Origin: Calothrix anomala FACHB-343
GTDB taxonomy: Bacteria; Cyanobacteriota; Cyanobacteriia; Cyanobacteriales; Nostocaceae
DNA: 64,000 nucleotides
Direction: 5' to 3'
NCBI RefSeq assembly: GCF_014696435.1
Contig: NZ_JACJQG010000003.1
Span: 168,386 to 232,385, forward strand
The notes under the pieces were generated by a model that worked only from the letters and a program-made list of their open reading frames with translations, ran no database searches and was not told the origin of the DNA. Both the position numbers and the translations under genes were made by a program. Shown in pieces: positions 45,201-54,511 of this stretch (positions within the stretch are counted from its first letter, which is position 1; each line of letters opens with the position of its first letter).

Positions 45201-47663
45201 TTCAGCAACTAATACATGTAATTCTAATGTTAATTGATATTGCTTTTTCCAGCTATCTTCATCAAGTAATTCTAACCCAATCAAAGAATATTCCACAGCC
45301 GCAGTATAAGCAGTCGCAGCTTTCGCTTTTGTTCCAGCAATCAGATTTAATTGCGCTAATTGATTTCGTTCTTGGATATCGTCAATTAATACCCTACCAA
45401 TATTTAACTGGTTGACAATATCAAAAATCTGTTCTCCTTGTTTGGCTGGGGGAATACTTTGTAAAAGCAATCGCCCAATTTGTAAATGTGTCTTTTGTCT
45501 GTTTGCTTCCAGAATTAGAGAATAAGCTGCTTGTTGGATGCGGTCATGCAAGAATTTATACTTAGCTGTGTGGTGATACGCCAAAGGCATTAAGCTGTGC
45601 TTATTGCTAATTGTCAGTTGAGTTTGTTCTTCAGCATCTTGATAAAACTTATAAACCGCACTTTGGGGCAAAATAAAATCTGACTGCAAGGCTTTCCATA
45701 AAGATGCAGCTGTTTCTACGACCGATAATTGGCACACAATTGCTAATGTATTTAAATCAAAAGAGTTGCCAATACAAGCAGCAAGCTTTAATACTTGTTG
45801 AGTCAATTCTGGTAATTTTTGTAATTGAAATACCATAAACTCAACAACATCTGAAGTGAGTGTTTGCTGATTGATTTGAGCAATATCACATTCCCAGCAT
45901 CCCTCTTGCCAATTAAAAATAATTAGTTCATCTTCATGTAATGACTTGAGAAACTGCGTAACAAAAAAAGGATTACCTTGAGTTTTGCGATAAATCAATT
46001 GCGAAAGAGGGAATGCCAAATTTTCTGCACACTTTAATGTTTCAACTACGAGTTGATTCAAGTGTAATTGACTCAGAGGTTGGAGGGTAAGTGTATTTAC
46101 AATCGCCCCCGCGTTGCTAATCCCATCTAAGGTCATAATCAACGGATGAGCTGGGGAGACTTCATTATCTCGATATGCACCAATTAAGAGTAAATATCCT
46201 TGATTTGTTTCTGATATTAATAATTGAATTAACTTCAATGAAGCCAAATCAGCCCATTGTAAATCATCCAAAAATATTACTAAAGGATGCTCTTTGCTGG
46301 TAAATAGTTGCAGAAAATTCTGGAATAATAAATTAAATCTATTTTGAGCCGCAGTCCCAGATAATTCTATTGCAGGTGGTTGTTGACCAATAATTCTTGC
46401 TAATTCGGGAATAACATCAATAATTACCTGTCCATCGTTCCCTAATGCCTGAATAATTTTACTTTTCCATTGTTGGATTTGCGCATCAGTTTCAGCGAGT
46501 AATTGCCCCATCAAATCCCGAAATGCTTGCACAAATGCTGAAAAAGGAATATTTCGATTAAACTGGTCAAATTTGCCTTTAATAAAATATCCCCGTTGTT
46601 TAACAATGGGTTTATGAACTTCGTTAACTACCACAGTTTTACCAATACCAGAAAACCCAGCAATTAACATGAGTTCGCTATCACCTTGAGAAACCCTGGC
46701 AAATGCTGCTAATAGTTGCTCAACTTCCTTTTCTCTACCATATAATTTTTCAGGGATGAGAAAGCGATCGCAAATATCCCGCTTCCCAATTTCAAAATCA
46801 TTAATTTCCCCGATTTCTGTGATTTGTTCTAAACATTTTTCTAAATCATGCTTTAATCCTAAGGCACTTTGATAACGGTCTTCCGCATTTTTCGCCATCA
46901 GTTTCATCACAATATCTGACAGTACTGGGGGAATCTCTTCCCTGTTCCCTAATACCGCAGGCATTTTAGCAATATGACTATGTATCAACTCCATCAGATC
47001 TGCTGATTGAAATGGTAATTGACCAGTTAATAATTCGTAAAAAGTTACGCCTAAAGAATAAAAATCAGTGCGATAATCAATTACGCGATTCATTCTCCCC
47101 GTTTGTTCGGGTGATATATAGGATAATGTTCCTTCCAAAACTTGAGGATTTTTCAGGGATTCGGTTTCCCTTGGGAGTAAGGAAGCAATACTAAAATCTA
47201 TTAATTTAACTTGCTTGGTTTCGGGATTAATTAAAATATTGGCGGGTTTAATATCTTTATGAATAATTTTCTGATGATAGAGAAAATCTAAGGTATCGCA
47301 CAGAGATACAGCAATTGGCAAGAATTCCTGTAGAAGCGTTATCTGTAAATTATTATGAGTAAAATAATCCTTGAGAGAAATTCCCCCAAAGTCTTCCATC
47401 ACCAATATATAACCATTTTGGTAAGTTTCTAAGCTATAGGTTTGGATGATTCCTTGGAAGTCAAGATTTTTAGCAATAGTATATTGATTACGAAATTGTA
47501 CCAGTTCGCTAAAGCTAGGATAAGGATTTTTCAGCAGTTTGATGACTACTCTTAAGGAATCTTGTTCTCGGATTGCTCGATATACCAAAGTCTTGGAACC
47601 ATCATAAATGATTTCTTTGACTTGATATCCGGGAATAGTAATTTGAGTGCTAACCATACTCAT
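42207..47663 (-). CDS. Ser/Thr kinase - AAA ATPase - GAF - histidine kinase (HstK type)
   Basis: 1818 residues, a layout frequent in filamentous cyanobacteria. Residues ~10-270: Ser/Thr protein kinase with the catalytic loop HKDIKPANILI and Mg site DFSIAS (DFG variant), then SPEQTGRM. About 310-600: AAA ATPase with P-loop GFSGIGKTVVV (about 337) and Walker B VIFLDDLQWAD. A long helical middle region follows. About 1360-1530: GAF sensor domain. About 1550-1810: histidine kinase with the phospho-acceptor His in VAGVAHEMNNPLGF (about 1558) and ATP lid KGTGLGLAIAR. No membrane span, so cytoplasmic. It is divergent from a secreted SnoaL-like gene. The input signal is unknown. Confidence 0.92.
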   Translation of the reverse strand: MSMVSTQITIPGYQVKEIIYDGSKTLVYRAIREQDSLRVVIKLLKNPYPSFSELVQFRNQYTIAKNLDFQGIIQTYSLETYQNGYILVMEDFGGISLKDYFTHNNLQITLLQEFLPIAVSLCDTLDFLYHQKIIHKDIKPANILINPETKQVKLIDFSIASLLPRETESLKNPQVLEGTLSYISPEQTGRMNRVIDYRTDFYSLGVTFYELLTGQLPFQSADLMELIHSHIAKMPAVLGNREEIPPVLSDIVMKLMAKNAEDRYQSALGLKHDLEKCLEQITEIGEINDFEIGKRDICDRFLIPEKLYGREKEVEQLLAAFARVSQGDSELMLIAGFSGIGKTVVVNEVHKPIVKQRGYFIKGKFDQFNRNIPFSAFVQAFRDLMGQLLAETDAQIQQWKSKIIQALGNDGQVIIDVIPELARIIGQQPPAIELSGTAAQNRFNLLFQNFLQLFTSKEHPLVIFLDDLQWADLASLKLIQLLISETNQGYLLLIGAYRDNEVSPAHPLIMTLDGISNAGAIVNTLTLQPLSQLHLNQLVVETLKCAENLAFPLSQLIYRKTQGNPFFVTQFLKSLHEDELIIFNWQEGCWECDIAQINQQTLTSDVVEFMVFQLQKLPELTQQVLKLAACIGNSFDLNTLAIVCQLSVVETAASLWKALQSDFILPQSAVYKFYQDAEEQTQLTISNKHSLMPLAYHHTAKYKFLHDRIQQAAYSLILEANRQKTHLQIGRLLLQSIPPAKQGEQIFDIVNQLNIGRVLIDDIQERNQLAQLNLIAGTKAKAATAYTAAVEYSLIGLELLDEDSWKKQYQLTLELHVLVAESAYLSGNFEQMQHFTAIILQNAKTLLDKVSIYEIQITACIMQSKQIEGIQIARSILQQLGINFPEQPTPLDIQQGLQQVVDNLQGKSIAELVHLPIMTNPENIAAMKILMRVLPAAFQSDPVMVPLITFAMVQLSIKYGNTPVSAYGYSLYGLLLCGAFSDINAGCEFGKLALGILSKFNSSELKAKILTVVNAHIAHWQQHIKDTLTPAIEGYSTGLETGDLEYAGYCAYIYPVHSFWLGKELEILEKDFSIYVDSLKKIKQQVAFYWSSIYYQTVFNLQGKSENIYKLIGTAYDEEAMLITHQKANDLYTINHLFVNKLFISYLFDDYDQALKNSEMTEQSLGGVTGLVVVPLFYFYDSLVRLALYSRVPLSEQQAIIEKVQNNQEKMAVWANHAPMNYLHKFNLVNAEKYRVLDRKYEAGDWYDRAISLAKTNGYSQEEALANELAAKFYLDWEKETVAAGYMQQAYYCYSRWGAKAKTNDLEKRYPQLLKPILQQRRIHPNPWETISTIVFRKTSSSAHSSTASTSNISEILDFTSVLKAAQTISSSIELDQLLTSLTKIILENSGAKKSVLILPQEDTWKIRAITSINSQMQIQTLLEQKLLDTCQDVPQKIINYVTNTQQTIVIDNCQTDIPGLISEYILTHQPKSILCTPIINQGNLVGILYLENQLTNGVFTQERLQVINLLSSQAAISLENARLYQKVQQALEDLQQVQLQIVQSEKMSALGNLVAGVAHEMNNPLGFISASLTQAKPTIADISEHLKLYQATLPNPTEEIIDHATEIDLDYIQEDLPKMMDAMVMACDRLKNISTSLRIFSRADKDYKVPFNIHEGINSTILILKHRLKANEQRPAIEVVTDYGNLPQVECFPGQLNQVFMNILANAIDALEEANNGRSFAEIKANPNQITIKTSLEGKHVKISIADNALGMSAEVKDKIFEHLFTTKAVGKGTGLGLAIARQIVVDKHSGLLECNSSLGKGTEFIIQIPIASLNES

Positions 47664-47805
47664 TGTATATTTGCGAGTTTCGCATTTAGTATTCCCAAAT
47701 ATGCAACAGTATTTAGCATTGCTGTAAAAACATTGACATCTATATTTAGATGGGCAATTCTAGGTAGAACAATTGGTAATGACTTACGTAGGGTAGCAAA
47801 ATTAA

Positions 47806-48399
47806 ATGAAAAAAAACAAATATCAGCGATTGATGAGTTTTCCAGGTATGACAACCTTAATAGCAGTGGTTGCTACTGTACTTGTAATACTAGGGGGGAC
47901 ATTTGAATTTGCTTTTGCGTCGCAACCTAATGCTCAATCAGATATTGAAAAATTGACGGTTTGCTATGCTTTGGGAACAGATGCAATTGGGAGAGGAGAT
48001 CTCATAGAAGGAAAGAATATTTATCCGAACTGCTTTACACCGGATGCAACGATTACAGCAGTTTTCCCTAGTGGAGTCACCCAGACATATATCGGTACCA
48101 ATGCTTGGGCAGATTTTGTTTATGCTGTATTCCAAGGGAATGGTTATGTAGCTACCCAACATTTGATAGGTACAATCAACATTAATGTGAATGGTAATAA
48201 GGCAACAATGACTTCTTATCTCCATGCGACTCACAAACGTTCTGAAACTAGCATTGATGTTGCTAATGGTACTTATGAAGATGAAGTGATCCAACAAAAT
48301 GGGCGTTGGAAAATTCGCCGTCGCACACTGAAATTAATCACCTTCTTAAACCTTTCTTCTCCTCCTAGTGGGCAACGTTTAATGATGCCTTCAAGCTAG
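47806..48399 (+). CDS. Secreted SnoaL/NTF2-like protein
   Basis: 197 residues. An N-terminal membrane or signal segment (TTLIAVVATVLVILGGTFEFAFA) precedes a compact NTF2-like cone fold at about residues 45-170 (IEKLTVCYALGTDAIGRGD, FTPDATITAVFPSG, TMTSYLHATHKRSE, NGRWKIRRRTLKL). Such folds include small enzymes and ligand-binding proteins (SnoaL_4 style); no catalytic set can be assigned. It is divergent from the giant sensor kinase, 142 bp apart, so possibly a target or sensor partner. Confidence 0.75.
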   Translation: MKKNKYQRLMSFPGMTTLIAVVATVLVILGGTFEFAFASQPNAQSDIEKLTVCYALGTDAIGRGDLIEGKNIYPNCFTPDATITAVFPSGVTQTYIGTNAWADFVYAVFQGNGYVATQHLIGTININVNGNKATMTSYLHATHKRSETSIDVANGTYEDEVIQQNGRWKIRRRTLKLITFLNLSSPPSGQRLMMPSS

Positions 48400-48442
48400 G
48401 TTAATTTTTAGGAAACTCCACAAAAATTTTCTTATTTTCATG

Positions 48443-48475
48443 AAAAACTCCATCCCATTGTGGGTGGAGTTTTTG
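48443..48475 (+). terminator. Terminator after the SnoaL-like gene
   Basis: Hairpin AAAAACTCCA...TGGAGTTTTT with an inner CCCA/TGGG pair and a one-base bulge; the A and T tracts on both sides suit termination from either strand. Confidence 0.75.
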
Positions 48476-48815
48476 GATATTGGGAATTGGGCTTGGGGCA
48501 TGGGGCATGGGAAAGAACATCACAAGCCCCAAGCGGCGGGGCGCGCACTCTACGCACCTGTGTCACCTTAAGGCGAAACCCGCTTGGCGACAACGTTCTG
48601 CCCTCACCCCCAGCCCCTCTCCCACCAGGAGAGGGGAGCAAGAGATTTAATTCCCCTTCTCCAGGGTTATTTTAATGGGTGTGGGATTATCTGCGATCGC
48701 ACTCCCATCAACAGCCCATTGTGCCTGGTCGTGTATTCTAAATTTAATGATAGCGAGTTGAAGATATTCTGAAGTGCGATCGCCTATTACTACCATTTTT
48801 TGCTTGAGGCGAACT
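48476..48815. other. Gap with GGCATGG heptamers and REP hairpin
   Basis: About 340 bp. It has GGCATGG-type units near 48495, a GC-rich block with CCCCTCTCC/GGAGAGGGG hairpin arms (about 48616-48638), and HIP1-like sites. Open frames here are repeat artefacts. Confidence 0.5.
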
Positions 48816-51800
48816 TCAGTTTAATAGACGTTGCTTCTCTTCCTCAGTGAAAGGATTTTTACCAGCACGGAGAGCATTAACCCAACTTTGCATTTGTGCT
48901 TTGTCTTGCTTATTATCAGTCGATTTGATAAATGCCTCAAAGTCTTCAATTGCTCCTTGAGTATTTCCAGTCAGCGTCCTAGCAATACCCCGAATTGGAC
49001 GAATGTTTATATTTTCAGGCTCAAGTGCCACCGCTTTATCACAGGCAAACATGACATCTGCGGCATATCCCCTCAAACTGCCATTCCCACAGAGTTTATT
49101 CCAAGAATCAGCAGATATTTTCAAGTTGGGGTCGAATTTTTGTGCATCTGCGTAGGCAGCAAGAGCTTCCTTGACTTTACCATCTTTAACGAGCTTTTCT
49201 CCCTGAGTAACCAAAGCAAGGGCAGCTAACTGTCTGACTTCTGTTGTACTAGGGATAGCTACGTTAGAATCCAATTTTCGGGCTTGATTAAACTTAGCTT
49301 CCGCAGTTTTGATATCACCATCTGCCTTTGCTATGGCTTGACCTTGATTAACTAGAAATTGAGCTTTTTCGCTGTTGCTCCATTTGGCAAAGTCGAGACA
49401 GGTTTGCGCTGCGGCTTTTGCTTCGTCAGTCTTAGCTTCTAGAAGTGTAGGATGCTCGTGTAAATTATTGCACCCCACTTTTAGCCAATCTTGCCAATTA
49501 CCACCAGCCCACAACCGTAGCGTGTTGTCATCACTGCCACTGACAATATACTGACCATCGCGACTGAACGCCAGCGCCCTGACACGTTCTGTATGACCGT
49601 TGAGGGTGTGGAGCAACTTGCCTTTTGTATCCCACAACCGTAGCGTGTTGTCATCACTGCCACTGACAATGTACTGACCATCGGGACTAAACGCTAGCAC
49701 CGTGACATAACTTGTATGACCCTTGAGGGTGTGGAGCAAGTTGCCTTTTGTATCCCACAACCGTAGCGTCTTGTCATAACTGCTACTTACAGTATACTGA
49801 CCATCGGGACTGAACGCCAGTGCTGTGACAGGTGCTGTATGACCGTTGAGGGTGTGGAGCAACTTGCCTTTTGTATCCCACATCCGTAGCGTATTGTCTA
49901 CACTGCCACTGACAATATACTGACCATCGGGACTGAACGCCAGCGCATTGACACCTCCTGTATGACCCTTGAGGGTGTGGAGCAACTTGCCTTTTGTATC
50001 CCACATCCGTAGCGTATTGTCTACACTGCCACTGACAATGTACTGACCATCGGGACTGAACGCCAGCGCATTGACACCTCCTGTATGACCCTTGAGGGTG
50101 TGGAGCAACTTGCCTTTTGTATCCCACATCCGTAGCGTCTTGTCATCAATGCCACTAACAATATACTGACCATCGGGACTGAACGCCAGCCCCCTGACAA
50201 GACCCGTATAACCATTGAGGGTGTGGAGCAACTTGCCGTTTGTATCCCACATCCGTAGCGTCTTGTCATTACTGCCACTGACAATGTACTGACCATTGAG
50301 ACTGAACGCCAGCGCATTGACACCTCCTGTATGACCCTTGAGGGCGTGAAGCAACTTGCCTTTTGTATCCCACATCCGTAGCGTGTTGTCATAACTGCCA
50401 CTGACAATATACTGACCATTGGGACTAAACGCCAGCGCCGTGACTTCACGTGTATGACCGTTGAGGGTGTGGAGCAAGTTGCCGTTTGTATCCCACATCC
50501 GTAGCGTATTGTCATTACTGCCACTGACAATATACTGACCATCGGGACTGAACGCCAACGCCCTGGCAAGACCTGTATAACCGTTGAGGGTGTGGAGCAA
50601 CTTGCCTTTTGTATCCCACATCCGTAGCGTATAGTCATTACTGCCACTGACAATGTACTGACCATCGGGACTGAACGCCAGCGCCCAGACAACAGATGTA
50701 TGACCGTTGAGGGTGTGGAGCAACTTGCCGTTTGTATCCCACATCCGTAGCGTATTGTCACTACTGCCACTGACAATGTACTGACCATCGGGACTGAACG
50801 CCAGCGCCGTGACAGGTGCTGTATGACCGTTGAGGGTGTGGAGCAAGTTGCCGTTTGTATCCCACATCCGTAGCGTCTTGTCATTACTGCCACTGACAAT
50901 GTACTGACCATTGGGACTGAACGCCAGCGCCGTGACAGGTGCTGTATGACCGTTGAGGGTGTGGAGCAACTTGCCTTTTGTATCCCACATCCGTAGCGTC
51001 TTGTCACTACTGCCACTGACAATATACTGACCATCGGGACTGAACGCCAGATCCGTGACAGTATCGGTATGACCGTTGAGGGTGTGGAGCAACTTGCCTT
51101 TTGTATCCCACATCCGTAGCGTCTTGTCACTACTGCCACTGACAATGTACTGACCATCGGGACTGAACGCCAGATCCGTGACAGTATCGGTATGACCGTT
51201 GAGGGTGTGGAGCAACTTGCCTTTTGTATCCCACATCCGTAGCGTCTTGTCATTACTGTCATCACTGCCACTGACAATGTACTGACCATCGGGACTGAAC
51301 GCCAGATCCGTGACACGTCCTGTATGACCGGAAAAAATATTGCGCTCACGCACAGCTTCTATTGCTTCTAATAAACTAGATTGAACTTCACTTAAAACTT
51401 CCCCCAGTTGTGACTGACTTTCACCAGTTGCCCCAATTGCTGAAATTAATGGCTCTACATTTGTTGATAATGACAGTAAATATTTGATATTTGTAGCTTT
51501 TTCTCTCAGATTAGCGATGCTTGCTTGTTTGCGAGACTCAAATCCAAAAATTGTTGAAGCCACTGCGCCTATAGCTACCACGCCTACAAAAGCAGCAACT
51601 ACGCCAAACCTAACCCATTTACTTGTATTACGTTGCTGAATACTTTTCTGCACAAATTCCGATGCTAAATGCGACAGCAAACCGAGATCCCCATACTCTT
51701 GTAAGTAATTCTCTGCTTCTGCCAATTTTGACCCGGTAAACAGATAATCTTTGGACTTGTTTTTACTTTCCCACTCCTCTGATGCTGCCTCAATCTTGCG

Positions 51801-53960
51801 CTCAACGCGGATGGCGGCTCGGTTTTCACTCACCCAAGCACGCAGTCTTGGCCAATGGCGAATCAATGCTTCATGAGTTACATCCACCACTGTCACGGTC
51901 TTTTGACTCTCTCCCCGTGCTTGCAGTTCCGATGTCACCACTAATCTGGCATCTGTCAACTTCATTAGCACTTGTTCCACCACTTCAGCCGATTGCTGGG
52001 GGTTGACTAAATCTGTCTTAAACACCTGTCTGCGGGTGTCTTCTGTTCCTTCTCCCAACTGAGTTAACTCAATGAATATCCGTTTAGCAGTCAGTTGTTC
52101 TGTGGAGTCGAGAGCATCATAAACTTCATCAGCCCGTTTTTGTAGCGTGCCTTTAACTCCACCCAGTCTGCTATATTCTGCCAGAGTTAAGCGATTCACC
52201 TCTCGCTTCCGCCATAATTCCGTTAGGGTATATTGCAACAAAGGTAAACTACCAGGGCCTTCCACATCGGCTAACATTTGTTCTACTAGTTCCCGTTGCA
52301 CTTCTAACCCGACTTGATAGGCAGGTTGGGTAATGGCTTCTGTCAACTCCTTTTTATTCATGGGGGTGACAGTAATCAGATTCTCTTGAATTTTCTGTGC
52401 TAATCCTGCATATTCTTGTTCGGCACATTTCCCAAAAAAATCTGCCCGCATCGTCATTACCACTGTCAACAGAGAATTATTTAATGCCCCTAACAAACAC
52501 TCAAAAAACTCCTGTCGTTCGTTTTCATCTTTACAGAGAGTAAAAACTTCTTCAAATTGGTCAATGACGAGAATGAGACGATGCCCGGATTTCTCACCAA
52601 ATTTATAAAATCTAGGCCCAGAGGCTGTAGGGGCGGGTTCACAAATATGCTTCGATGATTCACGAATATCTCGTGAACCTGCCCCTACCGTTTTGTGAGA
52701 AATGCCGGGATGGGAAACTGGGGTTTGCAAGGATGGAGTGTTTGCATCAGGCTCTAGCTGATGTAATGTGGCTTGGACTAATTGAGTTAATCCCCTTGCA
52801 CCCTGATTGAGTAACTCTTCTGCTGTTTCAAGTTCAGATTTGGGTGTATCTGTCTGTGTTTGGGCATCCTGAACCTGGGGAGGAATTATATTATCTAAAA
52901 ATACTCTAGCTAAACTTTTGAGGGGATGCTCTCCGGGGCGAAAAATCTTGATTACCCATTGATCGCTTCCTCCCAATCTTTTGCCTAACTTCAGTTGATG
53001 CAGTAAACCTGCCTTAACTACACTAGATTTACCACTTCCCGAAGCGCCGACAACTGCCAAAAAATTCCCTTGCCTAATATTCTCCAACAGCGAATCAGTT
53101 AAAGCGGTGCGTCCGTAGAAATATTTCGGGTCTGATTCGTTAAATTCAAAAGCTGCTAAACCTTTGTAAGGGCAGAATTCTGCCATTAAAACAGCACGGT
53201 CAATTTTTTCTTTTTGTCCCGTGAGGATAATTTCTGTGCCAGTGTTATGAAAAATCGGACGCTGACGGGCAGTTTTTAGCTGCTGCTTGATTAAGTCAAC
53301 CAGGGAGTAGTTTGTCACCCAGCCTTCAGCATGATTTTCCGGTTTAAGTGCTTCTACTAATGCGCCACTCAAAATCCCATGATTGCCACTCAACTCTTCA
53401 TAGGCGACTTCAAATTCACGAGAAGCGGTAATTAAACATCTATCCTTTGTCTCAAAACTCCCAGGATCGGCATCATCGAAACTCAATAACTCACCGCTAT
53501 AACAACAATCTAACCACACAATTTGCTGCCGCACTGGCGAAGATTGTAAAAGTTTGCGTAGCCAGTCTAGGGAAAGTCCCCACTGTCCAATCACAGGACA
53601 AGTATCGCTGGCAGCTAAAAAGCCTTCTGTGACTCCACCGATATCTTTGCGTAAACCATGCCCCGCAAAAAACAGCAAGGCTGTATCAGGAATGCTGCGC
53701 CCAGGGGGATTGAAAAGTTGAACAATAGCTGTTTCTAATTCTTGGACTGTTAGCTGCTGCTGAGGATCGACAAAGTAAGATCCATCCTGATTATAAGCTA
53801 CTGGTAAACGCTCGACATGGAATTTACCATAAGTTTCCAGGATTTGGGCTATGGCTTCGGCATCAGTTGCTGGGGCTTTGAGATGCGGCGGGCGATCGCT
53901 AGGTTTTTGTATCAAGGTAGGATAGCGATTAATGCCGATCACCAGTGCTTCTCTTTCCAT
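48816..53960 (-). CDS. Caspase-like / nSTAND ATPase / WD40 / TPR receptor-like protein
   Basis: 1714 residues from ATG 53960 (a TTG at 53969 is an alternative). Order: caspase-like peptidase (about 1-235) with catalytic His in LFFAGHGLRKD (about 101) and Cys in IVWLDCCYSGE (about 153); STAND-type NTPase starting CPYKGLAAFE with P-loop VVGASGSGKSSVVKAG (about 305), Walker B LILVIDQFEEVF and a winged-helix end; one membrane-like helix (about 785-808); 15 WD40 repeats of 41 residues (about 873-1487); helical TPR-like tail (about 1490-1714). This is the caspase-NLR-like layout linked to regulated cell death and immunity in multicellular bacteria. A 62-bp mobile repeat sits in the ATPase region (52627-52688). 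It is divergent from 54032. Confidence 0.92.
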   Translation of the reverse strand: MEREALVIGINRYPTLIQKPSDRPPHLKAPATDAEAIAQILETYGKFHVERLPVAYNQDGSYFVDPQQQLTVQELETAIVQLFNPPGRSIPDTALLFFAGHGLRKDIGGVTEGFLAASDTCPVIGQWGLSLDWLRKLLQSSPVRQQIVWLDCCYSGELLSFDDADPGSFETKDRCLITASREFEVAYEELSGNHGILSGALVEALKPENHAEGWVTNYSLVDLIKQQLKTARQRPIFHNTGTEIILTGQKEKIDRAVLMAEFCPYKGLAAFEFNESDPKYFYGRTALTDSLLENIRQGNFLAVVGASGSGKSSVVKAGLLHQLKLGKRLGGSDQWVIKIFRPGEHPLKSLARVFLDNIIPPQVQDAQTQTDTPKSELETAEELLNQGARGLTQLVQATLHQLEPDANTPSLQTPVSHPGISHKTVGAGSRDIRESSKHICEPAPTASGPRFYKFGEKSGHRLILVIDQFEEVFTLCKDENERQEFFECLLGALNNSLLTVVMTMRADFFGKCAEQEYAGLAQKIQENLITVTPMNKKELTEAITQPAYQVGLEVQRELVEQMLADVEGPGSLPLLQYTLTELWRKREVNRLTLAEYSRLGGVKGTLQKRADEVYDALDSTEQLTAKRIFIELTQLGEGTEDTRRQVFKTDLVNPQQSAEVVEQVLMKLTDARLVVTSELQARGESQKTVTVVDVTHEALIRHWPRLRAWVSENRAAIRVERKIEAASEEWESKNKSKDYLFTGSKLAEAENYLQEYGDLGLLSHLASEFVQKSIQQRNTSKWVRFGVVAAFVGVVAIGAVASTIFGFESRKQASIANLREKATNIKYLLSLSTNVEPLISAIGATGESQSQLGEVLSEVQSSLLEAIEAVRERNIFSGHTGRVTDLAFSPDGQYIVSGSDDSNDKTLRMWDTKGKLLHTLNGHTDTVTDLAFSPDGQYIVSGSSDKTLRMWDTKGKLLHTLNGHTDTVTDLAFSPDGQYIVSGSSDKTLRMWDTKGKLLHTLNGHTAPVTALAFSPNGQYIVSGSNDKTLRMWDTNGNLLHTLNGHTAPVTALAFSPDGQYIVSGSSDNTLRMWDTNGKLLHTLNGHTSVVWALAFSPDGQYIVSGSNDYTLRMWDTKGKLLHTLNGYTGLARALAFSPDGQYIVSGSNDNTLRMWDTNGNLLHTLNGHTREVTALAFSPNGQYIVSGSYDNTLRMWDTKGKLLHALKGHTGGVNALAFSLNGQYIVSGSNDKTLRMWDTNGKLLHTLNGYTGLVRGLAFSPDGQYIVSGIDDKTLRMWDTKGKLLHTLKGHTGGVNALAFSPDGQYIVSGSVDNTLRMWDTKGKLLHTLKGHTGGVNALAFSPDGQYIVSGSVDNTLRMWDTKGKLLHTLNGHTAPVTALAFSPDGQYTVSSSYDKTLRLWDTKGNLLHTLKGHTSYVTVLAFSPDGQYIVSGSDDNTLRLWDTKGKLLHTLNGHTERVRALAFSRDGQYIVSGSDDNTLRLWAGGNWQDWLKVGCNNLHEHPTLLEAKTDEAKAAAQTCLDFAKWSNSEKAQFLVNQGQAIAKADGDIKTAEAKFNQARKLDSNVAIPSTTEVRQLAALALVTQGEKLVKDGKVKEALAAYADAQKFDPNLKISADSWNKLCGNGSLRGYAADVMFACDKAVALEPENINIRPIRGIARTLTGNTQGAIEDFEAFIKSTDNKQDKAQMQSWVNALRAGKNPFTEEEKQRLLN
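49490..51345 (-). repeat. 15 tandem 123-bp WD40 units with high identity
   Basis: Within the gene above, 15 units of 41 codons follow one another. The scaffold (FSPDGQYIVSGS, TLRMWDTKGKLLHTL) hardly varies. Changes concentrate after GHT (DTVTD, APVTA, SVVWA, REVTA, GGVNA, SYVTV, ERVRA) and at one codon after SGS (D, S, N, Y, V). The first unit has three extra codons (DDSNDKT). DNA identity is high enough for unequal crossing-over. Confidence 0.9.
52627..52688. mobile_element. 62-bp family C element inside the caspase-STAND gene
   Basis: Inverted ends GTAGGGGCGGGTTCAC / GTGAACCTGCCCCTAC (one mismatch). Same length and ends as 25424-25485. It lies in frame in the NTPase domain, before Walker B, and encodes the unusual linker around GAGSRDIRESSKHICEPA. 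Confidence 0.75.
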
Positions 53961-54031
53961 AGCTGCCAATGAATTTAAGTATCAGGTAAACTAGTTGATT
54001 ATGTAAACAAAAAATATTAGTTATTTTCCTC

Positions 54032-54511
54032 ATGGAAACCAGCAATCTTAACAATACTTTATTAGCTTTGTTACTAGCCCTGCAAGATTCAGAAATTACT
54101 CTCAGTGATACAGAACAATCCGACTTATCCCAAGTAGCTGAACAGCTTTCTGCCAACCCAAAAGCCTGGGAAATACTCATCGAACCCCGTTTGTTGGTGA
54201 TGATCCAAGCTAATGAAACTTTAAATCAAAGGTTTCAAGCTGCTAAATCTTTATTAGATAATTTAGGCGATAAAATCCCGTTAAATTTACTACCTAGCGA
54301 GGCTGAACTAGAACAAGCAGCCCCAAAGCAGAAACCTCAAGTGGTAACTCGTGGTATTCCACAAGTTAGTTCCTCAGACTTGAGAAGCAATGAAATTACC
54401 AATATGGCTATCAGGGTTATGGCAACTCCCAACCCTTCGGAAACTGCCAAAAAATTAAGTAGCTTTGATAAATTCCAACAATTTTTAACCCAAAATTTTG
54501 CCCAAAAATAA
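54032..54511 (+). CDS. Unrecognised helical protein, 159 residues
   Basis: No family recognised. The N-terminal ~85 residues are predicted helical (NTLLALLLALQDSEITLSD, QVAEQLSANPKAWEILIEP, QRFQAAKSLLDNLGDKI). A Pro/Gln-rich linker follows, then a C-terminal helix (SSFDKFQQFLTQNFAQK). There is no signal or membrane segment, so cytoplasmic. It starts 71 bp from the divergent caspase-STAND gene, presumably sharing a promoter region, and is followed on the same strand by the membrane-anchored coiled-coil gene. Position suggests an adaptor or effector partner of the receptor-like protein; that is inference only. Confidence 0.6.
   Translation: METSNLNNTLLALLLALQDSEITLSDTEQSDLSQVAEQLSANPKAWEILIEPRLLVMIQANETLNQRFQAAKSLLDNLGDKIPLNLLPSEAELEQAAPKQKPQVVTRGIPQVSSSDLRSNEITNMAIRVMATPNPSETAKKLSSFDKFQQFLTQNFAQK

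Noticed and set aside
50021-51349. Long second open frame (442 codons) on the minus strand inside the WD40 region
   Set aside because: The 123-bp unit is a multiple of three, so a stop-free alternative frame is simply copied in every unit. It has no family features, and the WD40 frame is clearly the coding one.
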